Positions 8,408 to 17,823 of a stretch of DNA of 64,000 bases are shown piece after piece. The stretch comes from Mariniflexile litorale (GTDB lineage: Bacteria; Bacteroidota; Bacteroidia; Flavobacteriales; Flavobacteriaceae), in assembly GCF_031128465.2 (NCBI RefSeq), contig NZ_CP155618.1, positions 62,001-126,000 on the forward strand. The letters run 5' to 3'. Position numbers and translations under genes: made by a program. The notes under the pieces were generated by a model. The model worked only from the letters and a program-made list of their open reading frames with translations. It had not been told where the DNA came from and ran no database searches. Within the stretch, counting starts at the first letter, position 1. Each line of letters opens with the position of its first letter.

Positions 8408-9153
8408 AGGCTGTAATCATTGAAGACGAAAAATTAGCATCAGACTATTTAGAAACCTTACTTCAAAAGAATAGTTTTAACATAGATGTTATAAAAATTA
8501 TTGATAATGTAAAAGATGCCATCCAATGGCTTTCACAACACACCGTAGATATCATTTTCCTAGACATCCATTTAGGTGATGATACTAGCTTTTCTATTTT
8601 TGAAAAACTACACATTAACACGCCTATCATTTTCACAACAGCCTATAATGAATACGCAATAAAAGCTTTTAAACTTAACAGTATTGATTATTTGCTAAAG
8701 CCAATAGATGAAGACGAATTGAGAGCTTCAATTGATAAATTGAAAAAAAGAATTTTAAACTCCAATCCATTTGACATGCAGAAACTTTTGGAGGTTATGC
8801 AACAAAAGGAAGATTATCAGGAGCGCTTCATGGTCGTTAGTGGACAAAAAATAAAAAGTATTCTTATTGATCAAGTGGCATATTTTTTGTCTGAAGGACG
8901 CTATATAAAATTAGTAACTAATAACAATGAAAAATACCTCTTGGACCAATCATTGGAAAACCTAGAAAACAAGTTAAATCCTAATTATTTTTATCGTGTA
9001 AATAGACAAGTCATAGTAAGTTTTACTAGCATTCAACAGATGATTGTTTGGTCTAAAAGTCGTGTGAAATTAGAATTAAATCCTATAACCGAGTTTGATG
9101 TTATTGTCAGTATTGATAAATCCGGTGAGTTTAAAAAATGGCTTAATCGATAA
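8404..9153 (+). CDS. LytTR-family response regulator
   Basis: 249 residues. The receiver domain (about 1-120) has the acidic pocket at IIEDE, the phosphoacceptor Asp54 in IIFLDIHLGDD, and the KPIDEDEL segment. A LytTR DNA-binding domain occupies about 145-245, seen as VAYFLSEGRYIKLVT and NPNYFYRVNRQVIVS. It overlaps the kinase gene by 4 bp and forms a LytS/LytTR pair with it. Direct repeats with a two-turn period before this operon and two nearby secreted-protein genes are plausible binding sites. No transmembrane segment is present. Confidence 0.92.
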   Translation: MKAVIIEDEKLASDYLETLLQKNSFNIDVIKIIDNVKDAIQWLSQHTVDIIFLDIHLGDDTSFSIFEKLHINTPIIFTTAYNEYAIKAFKLNSIDYLLKPIDEDELRASIDKLKKRILNSNPFDMQKLLEVMQQKEDYQERFMVVSGQKIKSILIDQVAYFLSEGRYIKLVTNNNEKYLLDQSLENLENKLNPNYFYRVNRQVIVSFTSIQQMIVWSKSRVKLELNPITEFDVIVSIDKSGEFKKWLNR

Positions 9154-9217
9154 ATACCACCATAATTATCTATAACAAATAAAGACTGAAAAATCAGTAT
9201 TCTTCACATTTATAGCA

Positions 9218-9248
9218 CTTGTATAACAAAATTTATTCCTTTCATTAC
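9218..9248 (+). promoter_or_regulatory. Orphan LytTR-type direct repeat
   Basis: CTTGTATAAC (9218-9227) and CTTTCATTAC (9239-9248) have the same 21-bp period as the other three sites. However, there is no clear -7 box at the expected distance and no rightward gene follows; the neighbours converge. The second half-site and its left flank (TTTATTCC) strongly resemble those at 4809-4826. Confidence 0.45.
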
Positions 9249-9252
9249 ATTC

Positions 9253-9285
9253 AGTAATATTGGATATCTAAATCCAATATATTAC
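9253..9285. terminator. Hairpin between convergent genes, possible bidirectional terminator
   Basis: ATATTGGAT (9257-9265) pairs perfectly with ATCCAATAT (9272-9280). AGTA/TACT extends the stem past a two-base bulge. It lacks a strong T tract on either side, so the terminator role is tentative. It lies between the LytTR gene and the convergent LuxR-type regulator gene. Confidence 0.4.
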
Positions 9286-9407
9286 TCAATTTCACAATAC
9301 ATAAAACTCTAGCTATTGCTTGGGTTTTCTTAGTATCTCTTTGTGATGCTATTCACAATTATTTAAGTTTGTCTCAAAATTCATGAGCGCTATCATACAA
9401 TCATGTA

Positions 9408-10034
9408 TTAATTGAGCCGTTTAGGATTTTTTCTTATCCATAATAATAAGGCATTTTGGGTAGATTTAATCTTAAGTTTACGAATGATATTGGAGCGGTG
9501 TTTTTCTACAGTTCTTTTGGAAATGAAAAGATGGTCTCCTATTTGAGAGGATGACCAGTCTTTTGCTAGGTAACGTAAAATTTTAAGTTCTGTAGGTGTT
9601 AATTTTTCAATAGCATTATCGTCACCAGATATATAAATTTCTTCATTGAGATTTTTACTGGTATAGGTATTCCCACTTTTTACAGCACTTATGCAAGTTT
9701 CTATTTCGCTTAAAGCATCGTCCTTTAAAATATAACCGCTAATGGTTGTACCTATTTGTTTAATTATGGCTTCCTCTTTATGAAGTGTTAGAATAATAAT
9801 TTTAGTAGATATTTTGTGCTTTTTACACAGTTTAGCTATTTCTAATCCATTCAATTTTGGCATATCAAAATCCAAAATCGCAATATCTGGTTGTTGTTTT
9901 AAAATGGCATTATAAGCGCTATTACCATCGTTTGCCGTGTCTAGAATAATAAAATCTTTGGTCTTAAGAAAATGTGCTGTACCATTTAATAGCAAAGGGT
10001 GATCGTCTGCTAGAATTAGTGTTGTTTTTTTCAT
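9408..10034 (-). CDS. NarL/FixJ-type response regulator
   Basis: 208 residues. The receiver domain has the acidic pair in LADDHPLL, the phosphoacceptor Asp55 in AILDFDMPK, and a conserved Lys in YILKDDALSE. A LuxR-type helix-turn-helix covers about 145-205 (LTPTELKILRYLAKD...SKRTVEKHRSNIIRKL). Its start overlaps the stop of the kinase gene by four bases (ATGA), so the pair is cotranslated. It should bind DNA as a dimer after phosphorylation by the adjacent kinase. Targets are unknown, and no carbohydrate genes adjoin it. Confidence 0.93.
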   Translation of the reverse strand: MKKTTLILADDHPLLLNGTAHFLKTKDFIILDTANDGNSAYNAILKQQPDIAILDFDMPKLNGLEIAKLCKKHKISTKIIILTLHKEEAIIKQIGTTISGYILKDDALSEIETCISAVKSGNTYTSKNLNEEIYISGDDNAIEKLTPTELKILRYLAKDWSSSQIGDHLFISKRTVEKHRSNIIRKLKIKSTQNALLLWIRKNPKRLN

Positions 10035-13000
10035 GCCGTAGGTACAGTTATTGTTATAATGGTTCCTTTTTGGGGTGCAGAAGAGATTTCTAATTGTGCA
10101 TCAATATATTGAGTACGTTCTTTTAAGGTTTTTAAACCCAGACTTAATATGCTATTCTCATAGGTCTTAGGATCAAACCCTTTTCCATTATCCTTTAATA
10201 TAAAATAAATATACTTTTGACTTTTTGTAACTTGTAAATTACAAGCTGTAGCGTCTGCATGTTTTACAACATTAGAGATACTCTCTTGTATCATTCTAAA
10301 AATAAAAATTTCTTTTTCCTTGGGAATAACACCTTGTATTTCATCTATCTCGGCAGAGAAAAAAGTAGGAGCATTTTTTTGAAAAGCATCAATAACATTA
10401 TGTAGAGATTGCGTAAGCCCTAATTGCTCAAATTGAAAAGGGTGTAAATTATGAGACATATTACGCACCTCATTAATAGTATCTTCAACAAGTGTAAGAT
10501 CATTTTTTTGTATGCCTTGTTTCATGAGTATGGTATTTTTAAGAAGCAATAATTTTTGCCCAATACTATCATGAAGTTCCTTTGCAATACGGGAGCGGTC
10601 ATTTTCTTGTGTATTAATCAATTGAGTCGCAAATTGTTCTTTAAGTTTATGTCGTTTTTTGAGTTGGAGAACGTACCAATAGCCCAAAAGCCCTAATAAT
10701 AAGGTTAGCATAAGATAAAACCAAACTGATTTATAGAAAAAGTCTTTAGCTCTAATTTTTAAGTAGAGCGATTCACCAATTTTTTGCTGTGTAGCATCTA
10801 CGGCTTCTATTTCGAGGATGTAATCTCCAGAGGCAAGGTTTATAAGGTTTACTTCGTTCTTTTTGGTTAATAAACTCCATGCTTGCTTGTTAAGTCTATA
10901 TCTGTAACTTATTGATTCATTAATAAAAACTCCAAATAAACCAAATTGCACCATTAGGTTACGGTTTTCTTCGGGTAAGTTTATTTTTGAGATCTTACTT
11001 AATTTTTCAGAGCTCAGCTCTAATATTTGAGTTTTAGTCTCTTTGTTGTAATATCTTAGAGCGGAAAATTTTAAGGTGGCATTAATAGCTGTTTTACTGA
11101 GGGAATCGGGGTGAAAATAGTTTAACCCTTTTAAGGTTCCTACCAAAAAATACCCATCTTCAGTTATTGCAGCACTATACCGATTACTTTCATTATAACT
11201 CATCCCATCATTTTCACCATAACGTGTGGTACTTTTGTTTTTTGGATTAAATACCACTATTCCCGAAAAGGTGTTTAGCCATATACGTTTCTGCTTGTCT
11301 AATAAGAAGCTGGCTATACTAGCTTGTAGGTCGTCTTGGTATAGTAATTCAAAACTTTTAGTTATTGGATTAAAATGATACAGTTTTCCAGAACGACTTC
11401 CCACGAGTAGTCCATAAGGATCTGTATAATCAATAGAAAGCAGGAAATTATCGTCTGCATTATCATTAATTTTATAAACGATAGCTTGTTGGGCTTCATA
11501 AACTAATAAACCGGACCCTGTAGCGCCATAAATAATGTCATCTTTTTTAACTATGTGTTGCACATCTAAAGTATCAGTATCTGCCAAAACAGTATGTGTT
11601 CCAGTAGCCTTATCAAACTTCATTAATTTATAAGCATAGGTTCCGTAGTATATCGAAGTACTATCTTCTACCATTGTAGCCACAGGATAATGAATATAAC
11701 TTTTTAACGTTCGATACTTATCGTTTACGTGAACGATCCCCTTGTTATAAGAGCTCCAATAACCTTCCGATGTCTTGAAAAACCCTCTATTCTGATCAGG
11801 AGAATAGGACACGCCTTTTAAGGTTACGTCATAATTAAACGCTTCTTTTGTTTTAAGATTTATTTTAAACCAACCTTTATTTTCTGTAGCCACTAGTGCT
11901 TCTTCCTTACCTAAAGGTAAAATACCACGTATGGAATAATTATTTAGGAAAATAGAAAAATTAGGACTTTCAAAAATAATATGATGCAGCTTACCTTCGT
12001 TAGCAATAAAAACTTCTTTTTCAAAATTTCTTGAAGCAGTATGTGGGATATTTGTAAGCTTTAGATCATAGCTAAAATCAGGGCGATCCAAATCTTTAAG
12101 GTATCGTAAAATACGTAAACCATTCTTTCTAAGCTCTATTTTAAGCGTATTCCCCTTAGAGTCGTTACGAATAGTATTATTTACTAGCGCAAATACACTC
12201 TCATTAAATACGGTATTAAAAATATCGGTTTTATGCCATGTTCTTAGATCTGGATCGTATTGGTAGTAATCGTTTTTTCCAACAAAAAAATTTGCATATA
12301 CATGCCCTTTGTGTTTAAACATCGAGCCTATGGTTAATTTATAATCAATTAATGATGGGTCTACCCCAAGTGCTTTACTTTCTAAAACACTTTTAAATGT
12401 TCCGTCACTATCAAAGGTAAGTACTCCTGAACGATCATTCACAATAAAATGGTCATCAAACGCTGCGAGACTTGTAACATAGATATGTTTTCTATTAGGT
12501 ATCGTACTTAATTTCGTTATTTTTAAATCATTACTTAATTTAAGTATAAAATTGTTTTCATTATTACTAATAAAAATCAAAAACGCTTCCTTGTATGGAA
12601 AGAATGATAGTTGAAAAAAACCAAAATTTTTAAGTTGAGGAAGAGGTATTGGAGTAAATATTAGCGTTCTAGGGTTTAGAAGGTATAATTTTGAATTTTC
12701 TTTGGCTTCAAAAAAAACATAAAACAGTCCATCCGCTCTTTTTTTTATATAAGTATTTTCAAATAAAACACCCTCGATGTTTGGCAGTGCAATATCTTGA
12801 AATAAACTGCCGTTAAAACGTTGTATAGCAGCCTTACTAACATTTAACTTAAATTCATTAGGGTCTGGTGATATTCCACTTATCCATAGCCAGTCTTGAT
12901 CATCAAATACCACCGATTGAATATCTACAATTTTAAAACCATCTTGAGCCGTATATACGTTATGATTTTGTGGAGTGTTTTTTATAATGCTACTTTGAGC

Positions 13001-13063
13001 ATTTACCTCTGGTAAAAGAAAAGATAAACAAAATATAATATATGAAATATAAGCTCTTCTCAA
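10031..13063 (-). CDS. Propeller-type sensor histidine kinase (Reg_prop, Y_Y_Y, HisKA_3)
   Basis: 1010 residues from the chosen start. Order of parts: signal peptide ending near EVNAQ; two seven-bladed-propeller-type regions of 'two-component regulator propeller' repeats (to about 700); a Y_Y_Y immunoglobulin-like domain (about 710-775); a membrane helix WFYLMLTLLLGLLGYWYVL; a HisKA_3 dimerisation domain with RIAKELHDSIGQ (His831); and an ATPase domain with DNGKGFDP. The frame can open at TTG 13090, but that codon is the end of a -7 box TATTTTTG on this strand. The TTG at 13063, just before the RR of the signal peptide, is therefore a better start; there is no ATG. It pairs with the overlapping LuxR-type regulator. 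Such kinases usually sense periplasmic ligands. Confidence 0.85.
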   Translation of the reverse strand: MRRAYISYIIFCLSFLLPEVNAQSSIIKNTPQNHNVYTAQDGFKIVDIQSVVFDDQDWLWISGISPDPNEFKLNVSKAAIQRFNGSLFQDIALPNIEGVLFENTYIKKRADGLFYVFFEAKENSKLYLLNPRTLIFTPIPLPQLKNFGFFQLSFFPYKEAFLIFISNNENNFILKLSNDLKITKLSTIPNRKHIYVTSLAAFDDHFIVNDRSGVLTFDSDGTFKSVLESKALGVDPSLIDYKLTIGSMFKHKGHVYANFFVGKNDYYQYDPDLRTWHKTDIFNTVFNESVFALVNNTIRNDSKGNTLKIELRKNGLRILRYLKDLDRPDFSYDLKLTNIPHTASRNFEKEVFIANEGKLHHIIFESPNFSIFLNNYSIRGILPLGKEEALVATENKGWFKINLKTKEAFNYDVTLKGVSYSPDQNRGFFKTSEGYWSSYNKGIVHVNDKYRTLKSYIHYPVATMVEDSTSIYYGTYAYKLMKFDKATGTHTVLADTDTLDVQHIVKKDDIIYGATGSGLLVYEAQQAIVYKINDNADDNFLLSIDYTDPYGLLVGSRSGKLYHFNPITKSFELLYQDDLQASIASFLLDKQKRIWLNTFSGIVVFNPKNKSTTRYGENDGMSYNESNRYSAAITEDGYFLVGTLKGLNYFHPDSLSKTAINATLKFSALRYYNKETKTQILELSSEKLSKISKINLPEENRNLMVQFGLFGVFINESISYRYRLNKQAWSLLTKKNEVNLINLASGDYILEIEAVDATQQKIGESLYLKIRAKDFFYKSVWFYLMLTLLLGLLGYWYVLQLKKRHKLKEQFATQLINTQENDRSRIAKELHDSIGQKLLLLKNTILMKQGIQKNDLTLVEDTINEVRNMSHNLHPFQFEQLGLTQSLHNVIDAFQKNAPTFFSAEIDEIQGVIPKEKEIFIFRMIQESISNVVKHADATACNLQVTKSQKYIYFILKDNGKGFDPKTYENSILSLGLKTLKERTQYIDAQLEISSAPQKGTIITITVPTA

Positions 13064-13087
13064 GTGGTTAGATTTGTTATGGGCACA

Positions 13088-13095
13088 CAAAAATA
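13088..13095 (-). promoter_or_regulatory. -7 promoter box of the propeller kinase operon
   Basis: Reading leftward, TATTTTTG is an exact TAnnTTTG match placed 25 bp before the TTG at 13063. Its last three bases are the TTG with which the longest reading frame opens, which argues against that start. Confidence 0.45.
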
Positions 13096-13284
13096 ACTAA
13101 CTTTTCTAATATGAGACTATGGCTTTATTGTTTTTCATTTTAAACGATTATATCTGGATTTTTATCTTACTTGTTTGTAAAAACACCCTTTCCTTATTAA
13201 GTGCACTTAATTCACTATTTTAGCTTGTAATCAAATATTTCTTCTCAAAGTATTGGGCAGATAAAGAAAAAATAGCTTTGCATA

Positions 13285-15201
13285 TTAATAAATATCACCC
13301 TTTTTTATACCCAACTTTTTTATTTTAGAATTCAAAGTAGACGTTGGTATTTTTAATATTTCAGAAGCTCCACCTTCACCATAAACTTTGCCTTTACATA
13401 ATTTTAAAACAGATAATATATAATCGCGTTCCATGTCTGCAAGCGGTTTTAATTCATTAGATGCACTATTACTATTTTTAATATTTATAGTGTTAAGAGG
13501 TTTGTGTAACTCATTTATAGTACTGCCTTTTGCTAATAAAACACTTCTTTCTATGTAGTTCTCTAACTCCCGAATGTTTCCTGGCCAAGAATAATCTATC
13601 ATTTTTTGGAGCACAAAATGGGATACATCCATTTTCACATTGGAAAATTTAGCGATAAAATAGTCGACTAAAACAGGGATATCATCTTTTCTATCTCTTA
13701 ATGAAGGTGTGTTAATCGGAAAAACATGTAATCTATAATAAAGATCCAGCCTAAACTTCCCTGCTTCAACCGCTTCTTCTAAATTTTTATTAGTTGCAGC
13801 AATGACTCTCACATCTATGGAAATGGTTTTATTGGTACCTATACGTTCAATTTCCTTTTCTTGTAAAACCCGTAAAAGTTTCACCTGCATTTCTAAGGGC
13901 ATTTCTCCTATTTCATCTAAAAAAATAGTACCTCCATTTGCTTGTTCAAATTTACCAATTCGAGTTTCTGTAGCTCCTGTAAACGCACCTTTGTCATGAC
14001 CAAATAAAGTAGACTCGATTAAATTTTCTGGTATGGCGCCACAATTGATTACTACAAACGGTTTGTTTGAACGGGGTGAAAATTCGTGGATGCTTTTTGC
14101 AAATAATTCTTTCCCTGTTCCACTTTCACCCATAATTAACACTGAAGTTGTCATGGGAGCCACTCGTTTTATATCATCAAAGATGTTAAGTAGCTGAAAG
14201 CTATTTCCTATTATTTTTTTAAAACCTATGTATTGCTCAGTAGACGTGATTGGTATTTTAGGCTGTATTGTTGTTTCTATATTTTGTGTTTCTGATTCTA
14301 ATAAGGGCGACAGTATTTTTATAAAAATAGTACTGAATTTTTGAATTACATCTAATTGTGTTCTTAGAAAAACTTCATTTTTCCTATTGTAAAAAGAAAG
14401 GTTGAGTTTTAAGTTTTCTCCAAAATCAAAAGAAACAAACATACTAGATTGTGCCTGAAAGCAGTTCGCTATAAGCTTTTCAAACGGATACTTAACCTGT
14501 AACTCTTCAAATTGGGCATTGTTAAAAATCTCTGACACATCTTCAAACATTCCTTCTGCTTGTATTTTTTTAAGGGTAGTTATGTCTTCTCGTGATATGT
14601 TAGAAAATTCTTGAAGACCAATAATTTGGTAATCTTGAAGACCAATTCTATTAAAACCTAAGGATAAGTTTATATGGTCACCTTTTAGACCCATCTGTAA
14701 ATAATCGAAAGGAATATTTGTTTGAAATGCTTTAGCAATTTCAGTGAATGTATCTTCCCATTTTGGATGTTTAGGAATTCTATTCAGTTTTTCAATGAGT
14801 TGTTGTTCTAACTGAGAGTTAAAATTAAGATTATGCTCAACATGGTATGATGCAATTTCTAAAGTAATAAGAAGGTCTTTTTCTCTAAAGGGTTTTACTA
14901 AAAACCCATAGGGTTTGGTCGCTTTAGCTTCGTCTAATATTGTTTTATTAGAATAAGCTGAAAGGTATATGAAAGGAATACCCATTACCTGAAGTTTTTT
15001 CGCTAAATCAATACCCGTCAATTTCCCCTTTAAATGAATATCCAATAATACCATATAGGGCATTTGTTTATCAATAAGCTGAAGGGCTTCATTAACAGAA
15101 GATGCTATCCCAATAATATTATAATTTTGATTTTTTAAAAAGCATGCCAAGTCATTGGCTACAATAAATTCATCTTCTACAATTAATATGTTTTTGTTCA
15201 T
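13285..15201 (-). CDS. Sigma-54-dependent response regulator (REC, AAA+, Fis-type HTH)
   Basis: 638 residues. The receiver domain (about 1-120) has the phosphoacceptor Asp54 in VLLDIHLKGK. A middle region (about 135-320) is of unassigned fold, possibly GAF-like. The sigma-54 AAA+ domain (about 325-550) has Walker A GESGTGKE (from 358), the GAFTGA loop at 405-410 that contacts sigma-54, and the Walker B-like TIFLDEIGEM. A Fis-type helix-turn-helix is at the end (GGASEILKIPTSTLNSKIKKL). The preceding kinase gene on the same strand ends 13 bp upstream. It should open sigma-54 promoters on phosphorylation. I found no convincing GG-N10-GC promoter by eye. Confidence 0.93.
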   Translation of the reverse strand: MNKNILIVEDEFIVANDLACFLKNQNYNIIGIASSVNEALQLIDKQMPYMVLLDIHLKGKLTGIDLAKKLQVMGIPFIYLSAYSNKTILDEAKATKPYGFLVKPFREKDLLITLEIASYHVEHNLNFNSQLEQQLIEKLNRIPKHPKWEDTFTEIAKAFQTNIPFDYLQMGLKGDHINLSLGFNRIGLQDYQIIGLQEFSNISREDITTLKKIQAEGMFEDVSEIFNNAQFEELQVKYPFEKLIANCFQAQSSMFVSFDFGENLKLNLSFYNRKNEVFLRTQLDVIQKFSTIFIKILSPLLESETQNIETTIQPKIPITSTEQYIGFKKIIGNSFQLLNIFDDIKRVAPMTTSVLIMGESGTGKELFAKSIHEFSPRSNKPFVVINCGAIPENLIESTLFGHDKGAFTGATETRIGKFEQANGGTIFLDEIGEMPLEMQVKLLRVLQEKEIERIGTNKTISIDVRVIAATNKNLEEAVEAGKFRLDLYYRLHVFPINTPSLRDRKDDIPVLVDYFIAKFSNVKMDVSHFVLQKMIDYSWPGNIRELENYIERSVLLAKGSTINELHKPLNTINIKNSNSASNELKPLADMERDYILSVLKLCKGKVYGEGGASEILKIPTSTLNSKIKKLGIKKGDIY

Positions 15202-15214
15202 TATGCTTTTGATA

Positions 15215-17443
15215 TTAAAAATTTTGAGTATAAATATCAGAAAATGTCTTGTTTACAAATACTATTTCGATTAAGGTTCCTTCTTTATTTTTTATCTTAA
15301 AATCCCCATCTAGTTGATTAGTAAGCCCTTTAATTAAAGTCATTCCTAATGAAGACGACGTATGCCATGAAAATGAATCTGGAATACCAACACCATTGTC
15401 TTTAATGGATATAAAATAATTGTTTATTTGTTTTTTCATTATTACGGTAATCATTCCTTTTTCTTGATTTGGGAAAGCATATTTTATGGCATTTGTAATC
15501 GCTTCGTTTAAAATTAAACCCACAGGAATCGATTGATTTTCTTGTAACATAATATGTTCTATCTCTAACTTAAAATCAATATTAGAATTCATATCTAAAC
15601 TATCTTTTAAATAGCCTATTAAATCTTTTATATAAGAATTCATATCAATAAGTGTGGCATTCTCTGTTTTATAAAGTTTTTGATGAATTAAAGAAATAGC
15701 AAATAATCGATGTTGGCTATTTTTTATAGCTGAAAATGCTTCTGGATTTTTAATATAATTAGATTGTGTATTAAGTAGACTCATAACTATTTGAAGGTTG
15801 TTCTTAACACGATGGTGAATTTCTTTTAGAAGCCACTCCTTTTCCTTCAACAGTTCTTGAAGCGATGTATTTTGTTGTGCGATCTCTCCTTTTTGACTTA
15901 CAAGTAAACGATTTGTTCGTTGTTTACTATTATAACTTCGATACAGCAAAAGGCTAACTATAAAAAAAAGAATTAATCCTCCAAATACAAAATTTTTCAA
16001 AATGGTTGTTTTTGCTAATTTACTATTCTGAATTAAATTTTCATTTTTTAAAGATTGGATATCATGTTCTTTTTTTACGGTTTCATACTGAATTTGTAAT
16101 TCTTCAATTTGTCTACTTTTTGTTTCATTAAAAATGGAATCATTTAATTCCTTATATCTTTGATAATATTTTATGGCAGATTTATAATTTCCTAAAGCGG
16201 AATCTGTTTTAAACAACATTAAGTTTGCTTTTACTTTATTAGAAACACTAGAAGTTCCTGCTGGAAATTCTAAAGATTTTAAAAGAAGTACTTTAGCCTT
16301 AGTATAGTATTCTTGCTCTACATAGAATGTGCCTATTTTAAGATATGCTAATGAAACATGTCTGGGCACAGGGGTGTTTTCAGAGTCTTTTTGATAAAGT
16401 GCTATCATATTAGCAAAATGTTTTTCTGCTAATTTTTTATTTCCCACTGCATCGTAAACATAACCTTTAGCTTCTTCTATGGTAGGTTGATTTGATGATG
16501 CATCTAAAGGAGCAACGCTTAAAATGAGATCTAAAGCTTCTTGTTTTCTATTTAAAATGAGTAATTCTTTACTTGCAATATTGATAATGTGATATAACAA
16601 TGTTCTGTCTTCAGGACTTTTTATTTTAATAGCCTTATGATACCATTCTAAACTTTTTTCATGATTGCCTATGGCGCTATAATTTTCGCCTACAAAATGA
16701 TAATATAATTGGGCATTTAAAGTATCCTTTGTGCTTTCCATGCTTTTAACACACTCAAGCGAATAATAAAGACTTTTCTCCAAATTGCCTTGAATATTTT
16801 GAACTAACTGTAGTAAATGATAGGTGTGGTGTAGATTTCGGTAATTGACAGATTTATATAATGCTAAAGCTTCTAACAATTTGTTGTTAGCTAATATTAA
16901 CTTTCCGTCGTTTAAATAACAATGCGCCATATGATTCAAAACATCTGCTTGATTTTTTTTTGAATCTAGTTTTGAATAGATACTTAAGGACTTATTAAAT
17001 ATTTCATTTATTTCTTCGTAACTCTTTATTTTATTTTCTTTAAGAAATAAAGCATTACCCAGTTCCATCAAAGTATTTGCTTCACTCCATTGGTCATTTG
17101 TTTTATTAAAATAATTAATAACACGGGTATAATTTTCAATTCCTTTAGGATAATCATTTTCTTTAAATGCCAGTTTTGCTAGATAATGCAGGCTTTTATT
17201 TTCTAAATATTTATTATTACTAGATTGAGAAAGTTTTAAAGATTTTTCAAAATAATAGAACGCACTATCAGCACTTTCGGATTTATTTAAATAGCCACTT
17301 CCAATATTTAATAAAGAATCTATTGTAGATTCTAATAGCCCTGTATCAAATTTTTTTAAATCTACATTTTTAGAAGTTTCTTGTTGTTGTTTTTTACAAG
17401 CAACAATAAGAAAGAAAATTAAAACTACTTTTTTCACATTCAT
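15215..17443 (-). CDS. TPR-containing HWE/HisKA_2-type sensor kinase, lipoprotein-like N-terminus
   Basis: 742 residues. The N-terminus LIFFLIVACKKQ looks like a lipoprotein signal (Cys16). About ten TPR-like repeats fill residues 40-440. A coiled coil leads to a membrane helix at about 478-500 (FVFGGLILFFIVSLLLYR). The HisKA_2 domain holds EIHHRVKNNLQ, with the probable phosphoacceptor His543, and is followed by an ATPase domain with NEAITNAIKYAF and DNGVGIP. It lies 13 bp upstream of the sigma-54 activator gene and almost certainly phosphorylates it. A lipid anchor combined with an internal membrane helix is common in Bacteroidota TPR kinases. The signal is unknown. Confidence 0.9.
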   Translation of the reverse strand: MNVKKVVLIFFLIVACKKQQQETSKNVDLKKFDTGLLESTIDSLLNIGSGYLNKSESADSAFYYFEKSLKLSQSSNNKYLENKSLHYLAKLAFKENDYPKGIENYTRVINYFNKTNDQWSEANTLMELGNALFLKENKIKSYEEINEIFNKSLSIYSKLDSKKNQADVLNHMAHCYLNDGKLILANNKLLEALALYKSVNYRNLHHTYHLLQLVQNIQGNLEKSLYYSLECVKSMESTKDTLNAQLYYHFVGENYSAIGNHEKSLEWYHKAIKIKSPEDRTLLYHIINIASKELLILNRKQEALDLILSVAPLDASSNQPTIEEAKGYVYDAVGNKKLAEKHFANMIALYQKDSENTPVPRHVSLAYLKIGTFYVEQEYYTKAKVLLLKSLEFPAGTSSVSNKVKANLMLFKTDSALGNYKSAIKYYQRYKELNDSIFNETKSRQIEELQIQYETVKKEHDIQSLKNENLIQNSKLAKTTILKNFVFGGLILFFIVSLLLYRSYNSKQRTNRLLVSQKGEIAQQNTSLQELLKEKEWLLKEIHHRVKNNLQIVMSLLNTQSNYIKNPEAFSAIKNSQHRLFAISLIHQKLYKTENATLIDMNSYIKDLIGYLKDSLDMNSNIDFKLEIEHIMLQENQSIPVGLILNEAITNAIKYAFPNQEKGMITVIMKKQINNYFISIKDNGVGIPDSFSWHTSSSLGMTLIKGLTNQLDGDFKIKNKEGTLIEIVFVNKTFSDIYTQNF

Positions 17444-17736
17444 TATGTAGTATATGACCTATGGATTCTCTTGTAAAGTTAATTAAAAAACACAAGGGAT
17501 TTAATACCATATGTATGTTGTATTCAAAATTGCTGCCATGATCTAAATTACTAAAAAACAGCATTTTGTGTTTTTAAACTTTTGGCTTATTGCGCTATGT
17601 AACAAAACGTATCACAAATTAGCGATATATCACCAATAAACAATAACACTCAAAACAATAAAATATTGATTTTCAATAACTTGAAACAAAGGAACATCAT
17701 TTGTTAAGCCTCAAATAACTCTACTAAATTTATTTC

Positions 17737-17780
17737 TTGTTCTAGTTCAATGCGTATATGTTTAATTAGAGTCAATTTTG
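17737..17780 (+). promoter_or_regulatory. Fnr-like dyad plus -7 box before the alpha/beta hydrolase gene
   Basis: The dyad TTGTTCTAGTTCAA (17737-17750) has the 5-N4-5 form of Fnr-type operators, with CTAG in the centre. The -7 box CAATTTTG (17773-17780) begins 29.5 bp from the dyad centre. Two further copies, at 20726 and 26528, have identical spacing. The promoter lies so close to ATG 17791 that this codon would be almost leaderless. The remainder of the 17444-17736 spacer is AT-rich without other recognised sites. Confidence 0.7.
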
Positions 17781-17823
17781 AAATATAAAAATGAACAATA
17801 ATTCACAATATAAAATTAAAATT

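Noticed and set aside
17791-17823. Extra 11 codons at the start of the alpha/beta hydrolase
   Set aside because: The ATG lies 11 bp after the -7 box, leaving practically no leader, and the family normally begins at the inner methionine.
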